This document shows positions 17,080-25,867 of a stretch of 64,000 bases of DNA, piece after piece. Position 1 is the stretch's first letter, and every line of letters begins with the position of its first letter. The position numbers were made by a program, and so were the translations under genes. Below the pieces are notes generated by a model. The model made no database searches. It was given only the letters and a program-made list of their open reading frames with translations, and was not told the DNA's origin. This DNA is from Spirochaetota bacterium (GTDB lineage: Bacteria > Spirochaetota > Spirochaetia > Treponematales > UBA12059). Where the stretch lies: assembly GCA_029560805.1 (NCBI GenBank), contig JAKQKE010000008.1:1-64000 (forward strand). Reading direction: 5' to 3'.

Positions 17080-18993
17080 CTATCGTTTCTTTCTAGGCTT
17101 GCCGCCCGTCTCGATCGCCTCGGCCCTCTCGTTGAAATGGTCCGCGGTTGACTGAACGCCTGCTTTGGCGTACAGCTTGGCTAGGTTGCGCAATGGGCGA
17201 GGGTCGGCGGGAGCCATCTCCGAGGCCCGAAGAAAGGCTGCGGCGGCCTTCTCGCTGTCGTTCTGCCTGGCCCGCAGCACTCCGAGAGCGAGGTACGGCT
17301 CGGCGCTCCTGCCTATGAACGCGCCTCCGCGCTCGAGTAACTCGATGGCGGCGGACTTGGCGCCGGAACGGTAGAGCGAGTAGGACAAGCCCAGTAATAG
17401 CTCGACGTTCTTCGGGTCGGATTTGAGCATCGAGCGGTATAACGCGGCCGCCTCGCGATAGCGGCCCGAGTAGCGGTAGCACATGGCCAATATGCCATCC
17501 GAGCCGTGTATGGCGCCATAGGCCTTGCCCTCCTCGATGGCGGTGGCGGCCCGGTCCCAGGATTCCGCCGCGACGAGCGCGTCAATGTAGTCCCTGCGAA
17601 CGGCCGCGTTGTCCGGGAACGAGGCGAGGTACTCACCATAGCGCTCCAGCGCGTCGTCATCGTTGCCCAAGGACTCGGCGACGGACACGCGGTACAGCAT
17701 GGCCAGCTCGTGCGATGGCCAGAGCCGTAGCACGTCGGCGAACCAGCCATCGGCCAGGGCTGCCTCTCCCGTCTTGTACAGGCACTCGGCCAGCGCCATC
17801 ATGAGCCTCGGGTCTCCGGGACGGGCGCGTAACAGGGCTTGCGCCGTCGGTAGCGAGGCGCGGGGATCCACGCCGGTCTTTACGTCGCAGAGCAATTCGA
17901 CGTAGAGGCTGTCGTCGCGGGCGGCCCCGCGCGCCGTCGCGCCCCTCGCGGCGGCCCTCGCGGCTTGGTAATCGCCCAGCTCGTACTTGGCCAGAGCCAG
18001 CCCGATCCGGAGGTCGGGCGCGCTGGGGTCGGCCTCGACGGCGCGTTGGTAATGGGCCGCGGCGCGGTCATAGCGGCCAAGTTCCATGTTCGCCTGCGCG
18101 GCGACGGCTCGGATGGCCGCGTCCGTGTCGCCGCGCCTGATGCGCTCGAGCGCCGCCTTCAGTGCGGTCCTGTAGTCGCCGTCGCGTAGCGCGACGATCA
18201 CCCGCCAGCGCTCGACAGCGTCGGCCGTCCACGGCGCGCCACGCTGCTCGGGGAGGGAAACGCCCGAGCGCTCGATCTCGGCCATCGCGCCATCCGGGTC
18301 TCCCGCCGAGAAACGCAGGGCCGCGAGCTGCAGCCTGAGCGACGGGTCGTCGGGCTCGGCGCGCACCGCCAGCTCGAGCTCGGCGACGGCAGACGGCACG
18401 TCGCCGGAGGCCCTGAGCGCCCTCGACCTGTAGAGTCGTTGAGCCGGCCCGTCGAGCCCATTGTCGATCACGAAGCCCAGCATCGAGGCGGCTTCGGCGG
18501 CCTGGCCTCGAGCCAGCGAGCGGATGGCGTGCACGTAGAGCGCGTTGAGGTAGGCTCGGTAGACGCGATGGTCGTTCGGCGCCAGGCTGATAGCCCTCTC
18601 GAGGCAGGCGACGGCCTTGGCCGAGCGTTTCTGTCGCAGTTCGGCGAAACCGAGCAGCGCCCAGGCGTCGGCTCCGGCGCGCCCCTTGTCGATGGCACGT
18701 TGGAGGCTATAGGCAGCGGCGCGGTTACGGCCAATGGCCAGGTACCCGCGTCCCAGGAAGAACCAACCGGCGGCGCTTTCGGGATCGTAGCCGAGGAAGG
18801 TAGAGAAGGCGGGAATGGCGCGCCCGTAGTCGCCGAGCGCGTACCTGGCCCTGCCCAGGTAGAGCCAGGCCTCTGGCATGGCGTCAGTCTCGGCGACTAT
18901 CCTCGTCAGCGTAGTCTCCGCCTCGGCGTAGTCCCTGCGGGCGCCGGCTTCAAGGGCCGTATCGAATAGGGTCGCGTAGGAAGTCTTGGCCAT
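17080..18993 (-). CDS. Tetratricopeptide-repeat protein
   Basis: A 637-residue protein built almost entirely of TPR helix pairs. The 34-residue periodicity is easy to follow: A-W-x-x-L-G-x-A/R and G-x-Y-x-x-A segments, such as PEAWLYLGRARYALGDYGRAI and later SEPYLALGVLRARQND. At least a dozen repeats run from about residue 5 to 620, and the protein ends in a basic tail (GGKPRKKR). No signal peptide or membrane helix is visible, so a cytosolic scaffold is expected. Partners are unknown. The start codon lies 80 bases from the divergently transcribed histidine kinase, and no Shine-Dalgarno is seen. Confidence 0.85.
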   Translation of the reverse strand: MAKTSYATLFDTALEAGARRDYAEAETTLTRIVAETDAMPEAWLYLGRARYALGDYGRAIPAFSTFLGYDPESAAGWFFLGRGYLAIGRNRAAAYSLQRAIDKGRAGADAWALLGFAELRQKRSAKAVACLERAISLAPNDHRVYRAYLNALYVHAIRSLARGQAAEAASMLGFVIDNGLDGPAQRLYRSRALRASGDVPSAVAELELAVRAEPDDPSLRLQLAALRFSAGDPDGAMAEIERSGVSLPEQRGAPWTADAVERWRVIVALRDGDYRTALKAALERIRRGDTDAAIRAVAAQANMELGRYDRAAAHYQRAVEADPSAPDLRIGLALAKYELGDYQAARAAARGATARGAARDDSLYVELLCDVKTGVDPRASLPTAQALLRARPGDPRLMMALAECLYKTGEAALADGWFADVLRLWPSHELAMLYRVSVAESLGNDDDALERYGEYLASFPDNAAVRRDYIDALVAAESWDRAATAIEEGKAYGAIHGSDGILAMCYRYSGRYREAAALYRSMLKSDPKNVELLLGLSYSLYRSGAKSAAIELLERGGAFIGRSAEPYLALGVLRARQNDSEKAAAAFLRASEMAPADPRPLRNLAKLYAKAGVQSTADHFNERAEAIETGGKPRKKR

Positions 18994-19038
18994 GAGGATA
19001 CTGTACAGGAGCGGCGGCCAATCGTACAGGGGAGGGCG

Positions 19039-19067
19039 TTGCCTCGAGGGCCGGGGCGGCGTACAAT
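19039..19067 (+). promoter_or_regulatory. Predicted promoter of the histidine kinase (leaderless)
   Basis: TTGCCT (19039-19044), a 17-base spacer and TACAAT (19062-19067). The ATG at 19073 begins five bases after the -10 box, and no Shine-Dalgarno precedes it. Confidence 0.55.
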
Positions 19068-19072
19068 GCGGT

Positions 19073-20410
19073 ATGCGCGATCAAACCAGGAAGCGCCTCG
19101 GGCGGCTGGCCTTTCCGCTCGGCGCCGGCGTGCTGATGCTGGCGCTCGCGGCGTCGCTCTGGGCGCTCACGCTCAGGGAACGGGCCAATCGTCGCCTGTA
19201 CCTCGAGTACGAGGTCCACAGGGTCGTCACCGCGATGACCGACCTCGTCAGGCTCAGGACACTCGAGGCCGGCGACGTCCAGGACGTGGTCGGCTTCGGT
19301 CTATACGCCGCGGACGGTAGCGCCGTCTCGCTCTACGGTGAGGCCCCCGCGTCGATGAACGTCACGACCATGGGCTACGCCCCTTCGAGCTTCACTCTGC
19401 GGGAGTCGTCGGTCGTCATGATACGATCGATCGGCGGAGATCTGTTGGGCCGGAGGAATATGATGGGTCCCGAGCGAATGGCAACGGATCGCGCGGCCCG
19501 ATGGAGAGATATCATGCAGGGGCGGCAAGGCTCGGCCGGCGCGCTACCGCCGCCGGCTCCGCCGCCCGAAAGCCCCCAGGCCGGGTCCTTCGCGCGGACT
19601 GGCCGCCAGCCAGCGATATCCTACATCGAATTCTCCACGCAGGGATTCCTAGCCGAGCAGCGGCTATTCCTAGTGATCGCTGTCGCCGCGACCGCGGCCA
19701 TCGCGGGGCTATACCTGATGCTTCTAGCCATGAACCGGGGCTACGTCGAGGCCAAGGACAGGGAGGTACGCGATCGCGAGCTCGTCGAACTCGGGCAGGC
19801 CGCCAGGACTATCGCCCACGAGATCAAGAACCCGCTCGGTGTCATACGCATCCAGTGCGGCCTCTTGAGGCGCGGAGCCCCCGAGGGGATCGCAGCCGGC
19901 CTGGCCATCATCGACGACGAGGCCTTACGGTTGGCCGCGTTAGCCGACCGGATACGAAGCTTCCTCAAGTCGGGCGAAGCGAAGCCCGAGAGGCTCGACG
20001 CGCTCGGGTATCTGACCGACTTCGGGGCCCGCTATAACGGCGCACTCGAGCTGGCCGTCGACGTCGGCGCCGGGACCTCGGTCCTGGTGGACGCGGCCAG
20101 GCTGACCGAGGCCCTGGACAACCTGGTGTCGAACGCCATCGACGCCAGCCGAGGGGCCGCGGAACCGCCTCGGCTCGAGGCCATGGTCAGGTCGCGACGC
20201 CTGGCGATAGCGGTACTCGACCGTGGCGGCGGCGTGCCGGCGGATCGGGCCGATAGGATCTTCGAGCCGTTCTTCACCACCAAGGAACGCGGTAGCGGCC
20301 TCGGTCTGGCCCTGGCCAGGAAGAACGTCGAGGCCTGCGGGGGGCGGATAGCCTACGCCGACCGGCCCGGCGGCGGCGCCGCCTTCACCGTGAGCCTGCC
20401 GATCGCCTAA
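19073..20410 (+). CDS. Membrane sensor histidine kinase, orphan
   Basis: A 445-residue sensor kinase. Two transmembrane helices (about residues 14-33 and 198-222) flank an extracytoplasmic sensing region with a Pro/Ala-rich stretch. The dimerisation/phosphoacceptor domain has [13 protein letters not shown] with His249. The HATPase_c domain shows the N box ([12 protein letters not shown]), G1 (LDRGGGVP), F-box ([11 protein letters not shown]) and G2 (GSGLGLAL). No response-regulator gene lies beside it, so its partner is elsewhere. An upstream in-frame start at 18986 would overlap the divergent TPR gene, so the ATG at 19073 is preferred; it also sits just after a promoter. Confidence 0.88.
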   Translation: MRDQTRKRLGRLAFPLGAGVLMLALAASLWALTLRERANRRLYLEYEVHRVVTAMTDLVRLRTLEAGDVQDVVGFGLYAADGSAVSLYGEAPASMNVTTMGYAPSSFTLRESSVVMIRSIGGDLLGRRNMMGPERMATDRAARWRDIMQGRQGSAGALPPPAPPPESPQAGSFARTGRQPAISYIEFSTQGFLAEQRLFLVIAVAATAAIAGLYLMLLAMNRGYVEAKDREVRDRELVELGQAARTIAHEIKNPLGVIRIQCGLLRRGAPEGIAAGLAIIDDEALRLAALADRIRSFLKSGEAKPERLDALGYLTDFGARYNGALELAVDVGAGTSVLVDAARLTEALDNLVSNAIDASRGAAEPPRLEAMVRSRRLAIAVLDRGGGVPADRADRIFEPFFTTKERGSGLGLALARKNVEACGGRIAYADRPGGGAAFTVSLPIA

Positions 20411-20422
20411 GCCAGGTAGCGC

Positions 20423-21226
20423 CTACCCCAGGTAGCGCCTCGGCGGCTGGCCTGACACGGCAGCGTACAGCTCGATCATCGGCTTGACCGGGCTCATGTT
20501 GATCTTCTGGAGCAGGACCTCTTCGACCTGGAAGAAGCCGACCGACTCCTCCATGCTCACGTCGATGCGTATCGGCCGATGCTCGCCGGGACCTATCGTC
20601 ACCTTGGAGATCGCCGCGGCGGAGTATTGGTGAATATCGCCGACCCTGGGTTCCACGGACAGCATCATCGGGATGCGCGACCGTCCTTTCTCCATGTCGC
20701 AGCCGTCGGCGACGAGTATCAGGCCGGCTTCGACGGAGTGGATGCGCATCGTAGCCATGTGGCCCTCGATGCCCTCGAGCGCCAGGCACTTGATGGCCGA
20801 GCGCCGCATCGTCTCCCCGGGGTACATCACCTGGAGGATCCGATCGATGATGGGTGCTGCGAGGATGGCGCTATTCATCTCGTGGTTCTGGCGGCCTATC
20901 GACATCCCCACGTCGTGCAGGAAAGCGGCCATCAGTACCGCCACGCGGCTGTCCTCGATGGAGCCGGCGCCGTTGGTCTCGAGGCTGGTCTTGACAGCGG
21001 CCGCCTGGAGCAGGTCGAGCATGCGGAGCGCATTGATCGCGACCGTGCGCATATGCACGGGACCGTGGTCGTTGAAGTTGAGGCGCCGTATCGACACCAC
21101 GTTGGCGTACTCCTGGAGGGCTTGCGCTTCCTCGTCGGCGATGAGCAGCTCGGCGGCGCGTAGCGCCTCGCCTCGCGCGGCCTCGAGGAGCTTGCGCTCG
21201 AGGCTCGTTTCCTTGGGGCTTTTCAT
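20423..21226 (-). CDS. HD-domain phosphohydrolase-like protein
   Basis: A 267-residue cytosolic protein with an HD metal-binding domain: His in FNDHGPVHMRTV, the HD pair in AAFLHDVGM, His in GHMATMRIHS and Asp in ADGCDM. A C-terminal alpha/beta region of about 80 residues follows. HD proteins hydrolyse nucleotides or phosphodiesters; the substrate here is not known. No HD-GYP signature is present, so cyclic-di-GMP hydrolysis is not implied. It is convergent with the histidine kinase, with a 12-base gap. A TATATT box lies seven bases before its ATG. Confidence 0.75.
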   Translation of the reverse strand: MKSPKETSLERKLLEAARGEALRAAELLIADEEAQALQEYANVVSIRRLNFNDHGPVHMRTVAINALRMLDLLQAAAVKTSLETNGAGSIEDSRVAVLMAAFLHDVGMSIGRQNHEMNSAILAAPIIDRILQVMYPGETMRRSAIKCLALEGIEGHMATMRIHSVEAGLILVADGCDMEKGRSRIPMMLSVEPRVGDIHQYSAAAISKVTIGPGEHRPIRIDVSMEESVGFFQVEEVLLQKINMSPVKPMIELYAAVSGQPPRRYLG

Positions 21227-21233
21227 ACGTATG

Positions 21234-21239
21234 AATATA
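21234..21239 (-). promoter_or_regulatory. Possible -10 box of the HD-domain gene (leaderless)
   Basis: TATATT on the minus strand (21239-21234), seven bases before the ATG at 21226. No convincing -35 box and no Shine-Dalgarno are seen. The presumed -35 position falls within the hairpin at 21251-21274. Confidence 0.3.
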
Positions 21240-21250
21240 CAGCATTCGGC

Positions 21251-21274
21251 TCGCGAAGCGACGGCGCTTCGCGA
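21251..21274. other. Perfect inverted repeat upstream of the HD-domain gene
   Basis: TCGCGAAGCG (21251-21260) and CGCTTCGCGA (21265-21274) around a 4-base loop. It lies between the HD gene start and the minus-strand terminator at 21285-21314. It has no T-run and could be a regulator site or an RNA structure. Confidence 0.5.
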
Positions 21275-21284
21275 CGATATACCG

Positions 21285-21314
21285 AAAAAAAGCGCCCCGG
21301 CCTAAGCCGGGGCG
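21285..21314 (-). terminator. Intrinsic terminator of the ornithine-type aminotransferase gene
   Basis: Read on the minus strand: a 9-bp stem (CGCCCCGGC at 21293-21301 with GCCGGGGCG at 21306-21314) and a 4-base loop, followed by seven U from the A-run at 21285-21291. A further hairpin (21316-21335) lies between it and the stop codon at 21363. Confidence 0.85.
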
Positions 21315-21315
21315 T

Positions 21316-21335
21316 AGCCGCGCTAGCGCGCGGCT
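21316..21335. other. Second hairpin beside the aminotransferase terminator
   Basis: AGCCGCGC (21316-21323) and GCGCGGCT (21328-21335) around TAGC. It lies directly next to the terminator, giving three hairpins within 85 bases (21251-21335). Confidence 0.5.
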
Positions 21336-21362
21336 AGCGTTCTTGGGCGACTCGTCGCGCTA

Positions 21363-22565
21363 TCAGGCGATCTTCTCGAAGACGCGCTTGATGATCGCGA
21401 CGGCCTCCATCATCTCCTTCTCGGTGATGACGAGGGGCGGGGCGAAGCGGATGATGTTACCGTGGGTCTGCTTGGCCAGGAGGCCGGCGTCGCGTAGAGA
21501 GAGGCAGACGTTCCAGGCCTCGAAGCCCTTCTCGAACACGACGGCGTTGAGGAGGCCCTTGCCGCGGACGGTGACCATCCTGGGGCACTTGATCTTGGCG
21601 ACTTCGTCCCTGAAGATCTTACCGAGGCGCTCGGCGTTCTGGTCAAGCTTCTCGTCCTCGAGCACCTCGAGGGCCGCAATGGCGACCGAGCTCGACAGCG
21701 GGTTGCCGCCGAAGGTGGAGCCGTGGGTGCCGGGAGTGAAGACCTTCATGATCCTCTGGTCGGCGACGATGGCGGATACAGGCATGACGCCGCCGCCGAG
21801 GGCCTTGCCGAGGCACATGATGTCGGGACGAGCGCCCTCGTGCTGCCAGGCGAAGCGCTTGCCGGTCCGGCAGAAGCCTGTCTGGACCTCGTCGGCTATG
21901 AACAGGACCTTATTCTTGTCACAGGCCTCGCGGATCTTGGCCAGGTAGCCGGCGGGCGGCACGACGACGCCGGCCTCTCCCTGGATGGGCTCGACGATGA
22001 CGGCCACGGTGTTCGGCGTGATGGCCTTGACGATAGCGTCGGCATCGCCGTAGGGCACCCTCACGAACCCGGGTACGTAGGGGCCGTAGTTGACGGTAGA
22101 ATCGGGGTCGTTCGACATGGAGATGGCGACGAGGGTACGGCCGTGGAAGTTGTCGTCGGCGCAGATCACTTCCTGCTTGCCGTTCGGCACGCCCTTGACC
22201 TCGGCGCCCCAGCGGCGGGCGGCCTTGATGGCGGTCTCGACCGCCTCGACGCCGGTGTTCATCGGCAAGGCCATCTCATAGCCGGTGAATTCACAGAGCT
22301 TCTTGAGGAACAGGCCCATCCTGTCGTTGTGAAAGGCTCGGCTCGTCAGCGTGCAGACATTGGCCTGATCGACGAGGGCCTTGATGATCCTCGGGTGGCG
22401 GTGGCCCTGGTTGACCGCGGAGTAGGCCGAGAGGAAATCGTAGTATTCCTTGCCATCCGGGTCCTTGACCTTGGTACCGAGGGCCCATGAGATGACCACG
22501 GGTAGTGGGTGGTAGTTATGAGCCCCGTACTTCTCGTCCATTTCGATGTAATCGCCGCTCTTCAT
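21363..22565 (-). CDS. rocD: Ornithine--oxo-acid aminotransferase-like class III aminotransferase
   Basis: A 400-residue class III PLP aminotransferase. It transfers the delta-amino group of ornithine to 2-oxoglutarate if the RocD assignment is right. Motifs include NQGHRHPRI, NTGVEAVETAIKAAR, the NFHGRT segment, EPIQGEAGV, ADEVQTGFCRTG, and the PLP lysine in LGKALGGGVMPVSA. The length and N-terminus (KYGAHNYHPLPVV) fit ornithine aminotransferase rather than acetylornithine aminotransferase, but relatives are hard to separate by eye. The start at 22565 is chosen over 22676 because AGGAGGT lies just upstream. The gene lies after ddl on the same strand but has its own promoter. Confidence 0.75.
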   Translation of the reverse strand: MKSGDYIEMDEKYGAHNYHPLPVVISWALGTKVKDPDGKEYYDFLSAYSAVNQGHRHPRIIKALVDQANVCTLTSRAFHNDRMGLFLKKLCEFTGYEMALPMNTGVEAVETAIKAARRWGAEVKGVPNGKQEVICADDNFHGRTLVAISMSNDPDSTVNYGPYVPGFVRVPYGDADAIVKAITPNTVAVIVEPIQGEAGVVVPPAGYLAKIREACDKNKVLFIADEVQTGFCRTGKRFAWQHEGARPDIMCLGKALGGGVMPVSAIVADQRIMKVFTPGTHGSTFGGNPLSSSVAIAALEVLEDEKLDQNAERLGKIFRDEVAKIKCPRMVTVRGKGLLNAVVFEKGFEAWNVCLSLRDAGLLAKQTHGNIIRFAPPLVITEKEMMEAVAIIKRVFEKIA

Positions 22566-22678
22566 TCGATACCTCCTACGAAAGAGCCTCGCGTCGGCCG
22601 AGGCGTTACGATACGCGCTTACGACGCCTTCCAGACGAATCATCGTATCCGAGCTTTTAACTATATGCAATATCAATA

Positions 22679-22707
22679 ATTATTCGTATGAAGTGCATAA
22701 ATATCAA
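22679..22707 (-). promoter_or_regulatory. Predicted sigma70 promoter of the ornithine-type aminotransferase
   Basis: Read on the minus strand: TTGATA (22707-22702) overlapping the ddl stop, a 17-base spacer and AATAAT (22684-22679). It predicts a leader of about 107 bases before the ATG at 22565. The leader contains a short GCCTCG/CGAGGC hairpin. Confidence 0.5.
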
Positions 22708-23789
22708 CGCGAGAACCTGAGCGCGTCCCGCTGGCGCTTCTTGTCGACGGCAAGCTCGAGGAGTTCGTCGAGCAAGGCAGAATAGGACAGGCCCCCGGCC
22801 TCGCACATCATGGGGTACATCGAGATGGAGGTGAAGCCGGGAATGGAGTTCGCCTCGTTGAGGCGTACCGAGCCGTCCTTCTTGTCGATGAAGAAGTCTA
22901 CCCTGGCCATGCCGGAGAGGCTGGCCGCCTTGTAGGCGGCCACGGCTATGTCCATCACGCGAGCGGCCGTCGCCTCGTCTATCGCGGCCGGGATGACGAG
23001 GGCGGCGCCGTCCGGGTCGATATACTTGGCGTCGTAATCGTAGAACTCGTGCGACGGCACGATCTCGCCGGGAGGGAAGGCCCTGGGCTCGTCGTTGCCG
23101 AGTACGGCGCACTCGATCTCCCGCGCCTGGATGAACGGCTCGATCACGGCCTTGGTATCGTAGAGCAGGGCCGAGCGGACGGCGCCCTGGAGATCGGCCG
23201 GGCCGCTTATCTTCGACGCGCCGACGCTCGAGCCGCAGCGCGCCGGCTTCACGAAGGCAGGCCAGCCGAAGGCCGACTCGATGCGCTCAGCCAGCTCGTC
23301 GACCTTGTCCGCATCGGCCGGCCGAGCGGTGATCGAAGGCACGACCGGAAGTCCGGCCTGGAGCCATAGCGACTTGGCCAGCTCCTTATCCATGGCTATG
23401 GCCGAGCCAGCCACGTCGGCTCCGACGTACGGTAGCTCGGCGCACTCGAGGAGTCCCTGCACGGTGCCGTCCTCGCCGAAGGTGCCGTGTAGCACCGGGA
23501 AGACCGCGTCCAGCCTCAGGTCGGCGGAACCCCGCGCGCCATAGACGCGGAGGCCCCTGCCGGGGACGGCGAGCACGGTCGGCCCGTCGGCGCGCAGCTC
23601 GAGCGGCTGGTCGCCCTCGAGGCAGGAAGCGAGCACGCTGTCGGGCTGGAGGTACCAGGCTCCGTCCTTGGCGACGCCGATGAGCTGGACCTTATGCGAT
23701 CCGTCCAGGTGACGTACGACGCTGGCCGCCGATCGGAGCGAAACCTCATGCTCGCCGGATTTGCCGCCGTATAGGATTGCTACTTTCAT
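22704..23789 (-). CDS. ddl: D-alanine--D-alanine ligase
   Basis: An ATP-grasp enzyme that joins two D-alanines for the peptidoglycan stem. The 361-residue product starts MKVAILYGGKSGEHEVSLRS, the classic Ddl N-terminus. It shows FPVLHGTFGEDGTVQG, AMDKELAKSLW, VKPARCGSSVGASK, and the C-terminal VRLNEANSIPGFTSISMYP, with the metal-binding Asn and Glu. Length and motifs are normal. Its start overlaps the murE stop by four bases, so murE-ddl is a coupled pair. The following gene on the strand is the ornithine-type aminotransferase. Confidence 0.95.
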   Translation of the reverse strand: MKVAILYGGKSGEHEVSLRSAASVVRHLDGSHKVQLIGVAKDGAWYLQPDSVLASCLEGDQPLELRADGPTVLAVPGRGLRVYGARGSADLRLDAVFPVLHGTFGEDGTVQGLLECAELPYVGADVAGSAIAMDKELAKSLWLQAGLPVVPSITARPADADKVDELAERIESAFGWPAFVKPARCGSSVGASKISGPADLQGAVRSALLYDTKAVIEPFIQAREIECAVLGNDEPRAFPPGEIVPSHEFYDYDAKYIDPDGAALVIPAAIDEATAARVMDIAVAAYKAASLSGMARVDFFIDKKDGSVRLNEANSIPGFTSISMYPMMCEAGGLSYSALLDELLELAVDKKRQRDALRFSR

Positions 23790-25357
23790 CGTGATTCCTT
23801 ATCTTGGCCGCCGCTCCGGAGGGTATATCCCGCCTCCTCGAGCGCCTTTCCGGCCTCGTCTATCTCGTTCCAGGGTATCGAACCCGAAGCGTAGTCTATG
23901 GTGCATTCATGCCCCTTGCCGAGGAGCAGTACCGCGTCGCCGGGGCGGGCGAGGGCTATCGCCTTGCGTATGGCCGTCCCGCGGTCGGGTATCAACAGTA
24001 GCGTGACGCCCCGCTCGAGGCCCTCGCAGCCCGAGGCGATGTCTTCGAGCAGGGTCATCGGGTCTTCGCCGCGCGGGTCCTCGTCGGCCAGCACGACCAC
24101 GTCGCAGTAGCGCGACGCGACGCGTCCCTGAGCCGGGCGTTTCCGTACGTCGCGCTCTCCGCCGGAGCCGAACACGCAGATGAGTCGACCAGGTACCCGC
24201 TCGGCGAGCGGCGGCAGGATGGCCTCGAACGACGACGGCGTATGAGCATAGTCGACCAGTACCTCGAAGCCTTGGCCTCGGTCTACGCGGGTCATACGGC
24301 CCCGTACGGGCTCGAGGGCCGGCAGGAGCGGCGCGAGCTCGGCTACCGGGACGCCGGCCAGGCGCGATACGACGAGCGTGGCACCGAGGGCGTTCTCCAC
24401 GTTGAACGCGCCGGGCAGATTTATCCGGGCCGGGTAGGAGGCGGTCCCTTCCCGAATGATGAAGGAAGCGCCCAGGCCATCACAGCGTATATCGTCGGCG
24501 TACAGGTCGGCGCCCGGGTCCGAGGCCGAATAGCGGTAGACAGGCTTTCCGGTCGACGCCGCGAAGCGCCCGGCGCTCGGGTCGTCGGCGCACACGACGC
24601 CGAAGCTCGGCACGTCAACGGTGACGCCAAGCACGGACTTGCGGTGGTCGACCGAGTCGAGGCCCTGGAACAGCCGCATCTTGTCGTCGCGGTAGCGTTC
24701 CCAGGTGCCGTGGAACTCCAAGTGCTCGTGGCGCACGTTCGTCATCACGCCGACGTCGAAGGCCAGGTCCGCGAGGCGCCCGGTTCGCGGCGACAGGCCG
24801 TGCGACGAGGCCTCGACGACGGCGTACTCGAAGCCCGACGCGGCCATGCGCGCCAGGTGCTCGTGGACGGTCGGGGCCTCGGGCGTAGTCTGGTGCTTGG
24901 GGTTGGCCTCGACCCGGTCGGCCACGCGGTACTCCACGGTGGAGAAGAACCCGGCCTTCTTCCCGGCCAGGTCCAGGAGTCGGTAGATCAGCCAGACCGT
25001 CGTACTCTTGCCCTCGGTACCGGTCACTCCGATCACCTTGAGCCGCCGCGACGGGCGGCCGAAGAATGCGTCGGCGATAGGTGACATGGCGGCCCTCGCG
25101 TCGGGCACCCGTAGGTATGACACGCCAGGCGCCGGCGACGGCGGCATGCTCTCCAGGACGACCGCGGCGGCGCCGGCCGAGATCGCCTTAGCGACGTAGT
25201 CGTGGCCGTCGGCGTGGAGGCCGGGGAACGCGAAGAAGAGGTAGCCGGGCCCGACCTCCCGCGAGTCGTACGCGAGGCCCTCAATGGCGACGTCGGGATT
25301 CCCCGTCAACTCGGCGGGCGGGCCAGCCGGGACGAGCTCGATCAATCGTTTGCTCAT
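23786..25357 (-). CDS. murE: UDP-N-acetylmuramoyl-tripeptide synthetase MurE
   Basis: Mur ligase that adds the third amino acid to UDP-MurNAc-L-Ala-D-Glu. The 523-residue product shows the ATP-binding GVTGTEGKSTTVW, the YDSREV segment near the N-terminus, the TTPEAPTVHEHLARM segment, RMTRVDRG, VLVDYAHTPSSFEAIL and FGSGGERDVRKRP. The specificity loop reads ADEDPRGEDP, close to but not the DNPR of diaminopimelate enzymes. Treponemes use ornithine at this position. An upstream start at 25393 is possible. The ATG at 25357 is preferred because a promoter ends seven bases before it and the protein then begins MSKRLIELV. Confidence 0.93.
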   Translation of the reverse strand: MSKRLIELVPAGPPAELTGNPDVAIEGLAYDSREVGPGYLFFAFPGLHADGHDYVAKAISAGAAAVVLESMPPSPAPGVSYLRVPDARAAMSPIADAFFGRPSRRLKVIGVTGTEGKSTTVWLIYRLLDLAGKKAGFFSTVEYRVADRVEANPKHQTTPEAPTVHEHLARMAASGFEYAVVEASSHGLSPRTGRLADLAFDVGVMTNVRHEHLEFHGTWERYRDDKMRLFQGLDSVDHRKSVLGVTVDVPSFGVVCADDPSAGRFAASTGKPVYRYSASDPGADLYADDIRCDGLGASFIIREGTASYPARINLPGAFNVENALGATLVVSRLAGVPVAELAPLLPALEPVRGRMTRVDRGQGFEVLVDYAHTPSSFEAILPPLAERVPGRLICVFGSGGERDVRKRPAQGRVASRYCDVVVLADEDPRGEDPMTLLEDIASGCEGLERGVTLLLIPDRGTAIRKAIALARPGDAVLLLGKGHECTIDYASGSIPWNEIDEAGKALEEAGYTLRSGGQDKESR

Positions 25358-25364
25358 GCCCACG

Positions 25365-25393
25365 ATCCTAGCGACGCCGCTTGGCTTGCGCAA
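25365..25393 (-). promoter_or_regulatory. Predicted promoter of murE-ddl (leaderless)
   Basis: Read on the minus strand: TTGCGC (25393-25388), a 17-base spacer and TAGGAT (25370-25365). The ATG at 25357 begins seven bases after the -10 box, with no Shine-Dalgarno. Confidence 0.55.
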
Positions 25394-25460
25394 TATATCG
25401 AGCCTCGTTTACGGCGACCATGCCGTAAAATTGCCAGGATCGGACTCGGGCGACGAACGC

Positions 25461-25489
25461 TTGAAGGCTGAACCGGCGCTCGGTATTAT
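25461..25489 (+). promoter_or_regulatory. Predicted sigma70 promoter of queD
   Basis: TTGAAG (25461-25466), a 17-base spacer and TATTAT (25484-25489). It gives a leader of about 12 bases containing GGAG (25499-25502) before the ATG at 25508. No preQ1 riboswitch could be recognised upstream. Confidence 0.5.
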
Positions 25490-25507
25490 TGTGGAACTGG
25501 AGCCATC

Positions 25508-25867
25508 ATGTACACGATACGCGTCGAGGCGGACTTCGCTGCCGCCCATTATCTGAGCGAGTACCACGGCAAATGCGAGCGCCTGCACGGTCATAACTAT
25601 ACGGTCAGGGCCTATGCCAAGGGCGCGGAGCTGGGCGAGGGCGGCATGCTCGTCGATTTCGGCGCGCTCAAGGGCAGGTTGCGCGAGGTCTGCGCCTCGC
25701 TCGACCACTCGAACCTGAACGACGAGCCCGCCTTCGCCGCGTCCCCTAGCGCCGAGAGGATAGCCAAATATATCTTCGACGGCATCGCCGCACTGGAACC
25801 CGGCCTGCCCCTCTGCGCCGTGGAGGTGTTCGAGACCGATACCAGCATGGCGCGGTATGAGCCATAG
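25508..25867 (+). CDS. queD: 6-carboxytetrahydropterin synthase (QueD/PTPS family)
   Basis: A 119-residue T-fold enzyme that converts dihydroneopterin triphosphate to 6-carboxytetrahydropterin on the queuosine/preQ0 path. Zinc ligands are His in FAAAHYL and the two His in RLHGHNY; the catalytic Cys lies in HGKCERLHG. LDHSNLND and a final EVFETDTSMARYEP are typical. Length is normal. Its substrate is the product of FolE2, encoded earlier in the window. No other queuosine genes are nearby, so a 6-pyruvoyl-THP-synthase-like variant is possible. The gene overlaps the next one by 11 bases. Confidence 0.88.
   Translation: MYTIRVEADFAAAHYLSEYHGKCERLHGHNYTVRAYAKGAELGEGGMLVDFGALKGRLREVCASLDHSNLNDEPAFAASPSAERIAKYIFDGIAALEPGLPLCAVEVFETDTSMARYEP

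Noticed and set aside
25394..25507. A preQ1 riboswitch upstream of queD
   Set aside because: The leader after the predicted start is only about 12 bases and no preQ1 aptamer pattern could be seen in the wider gap.
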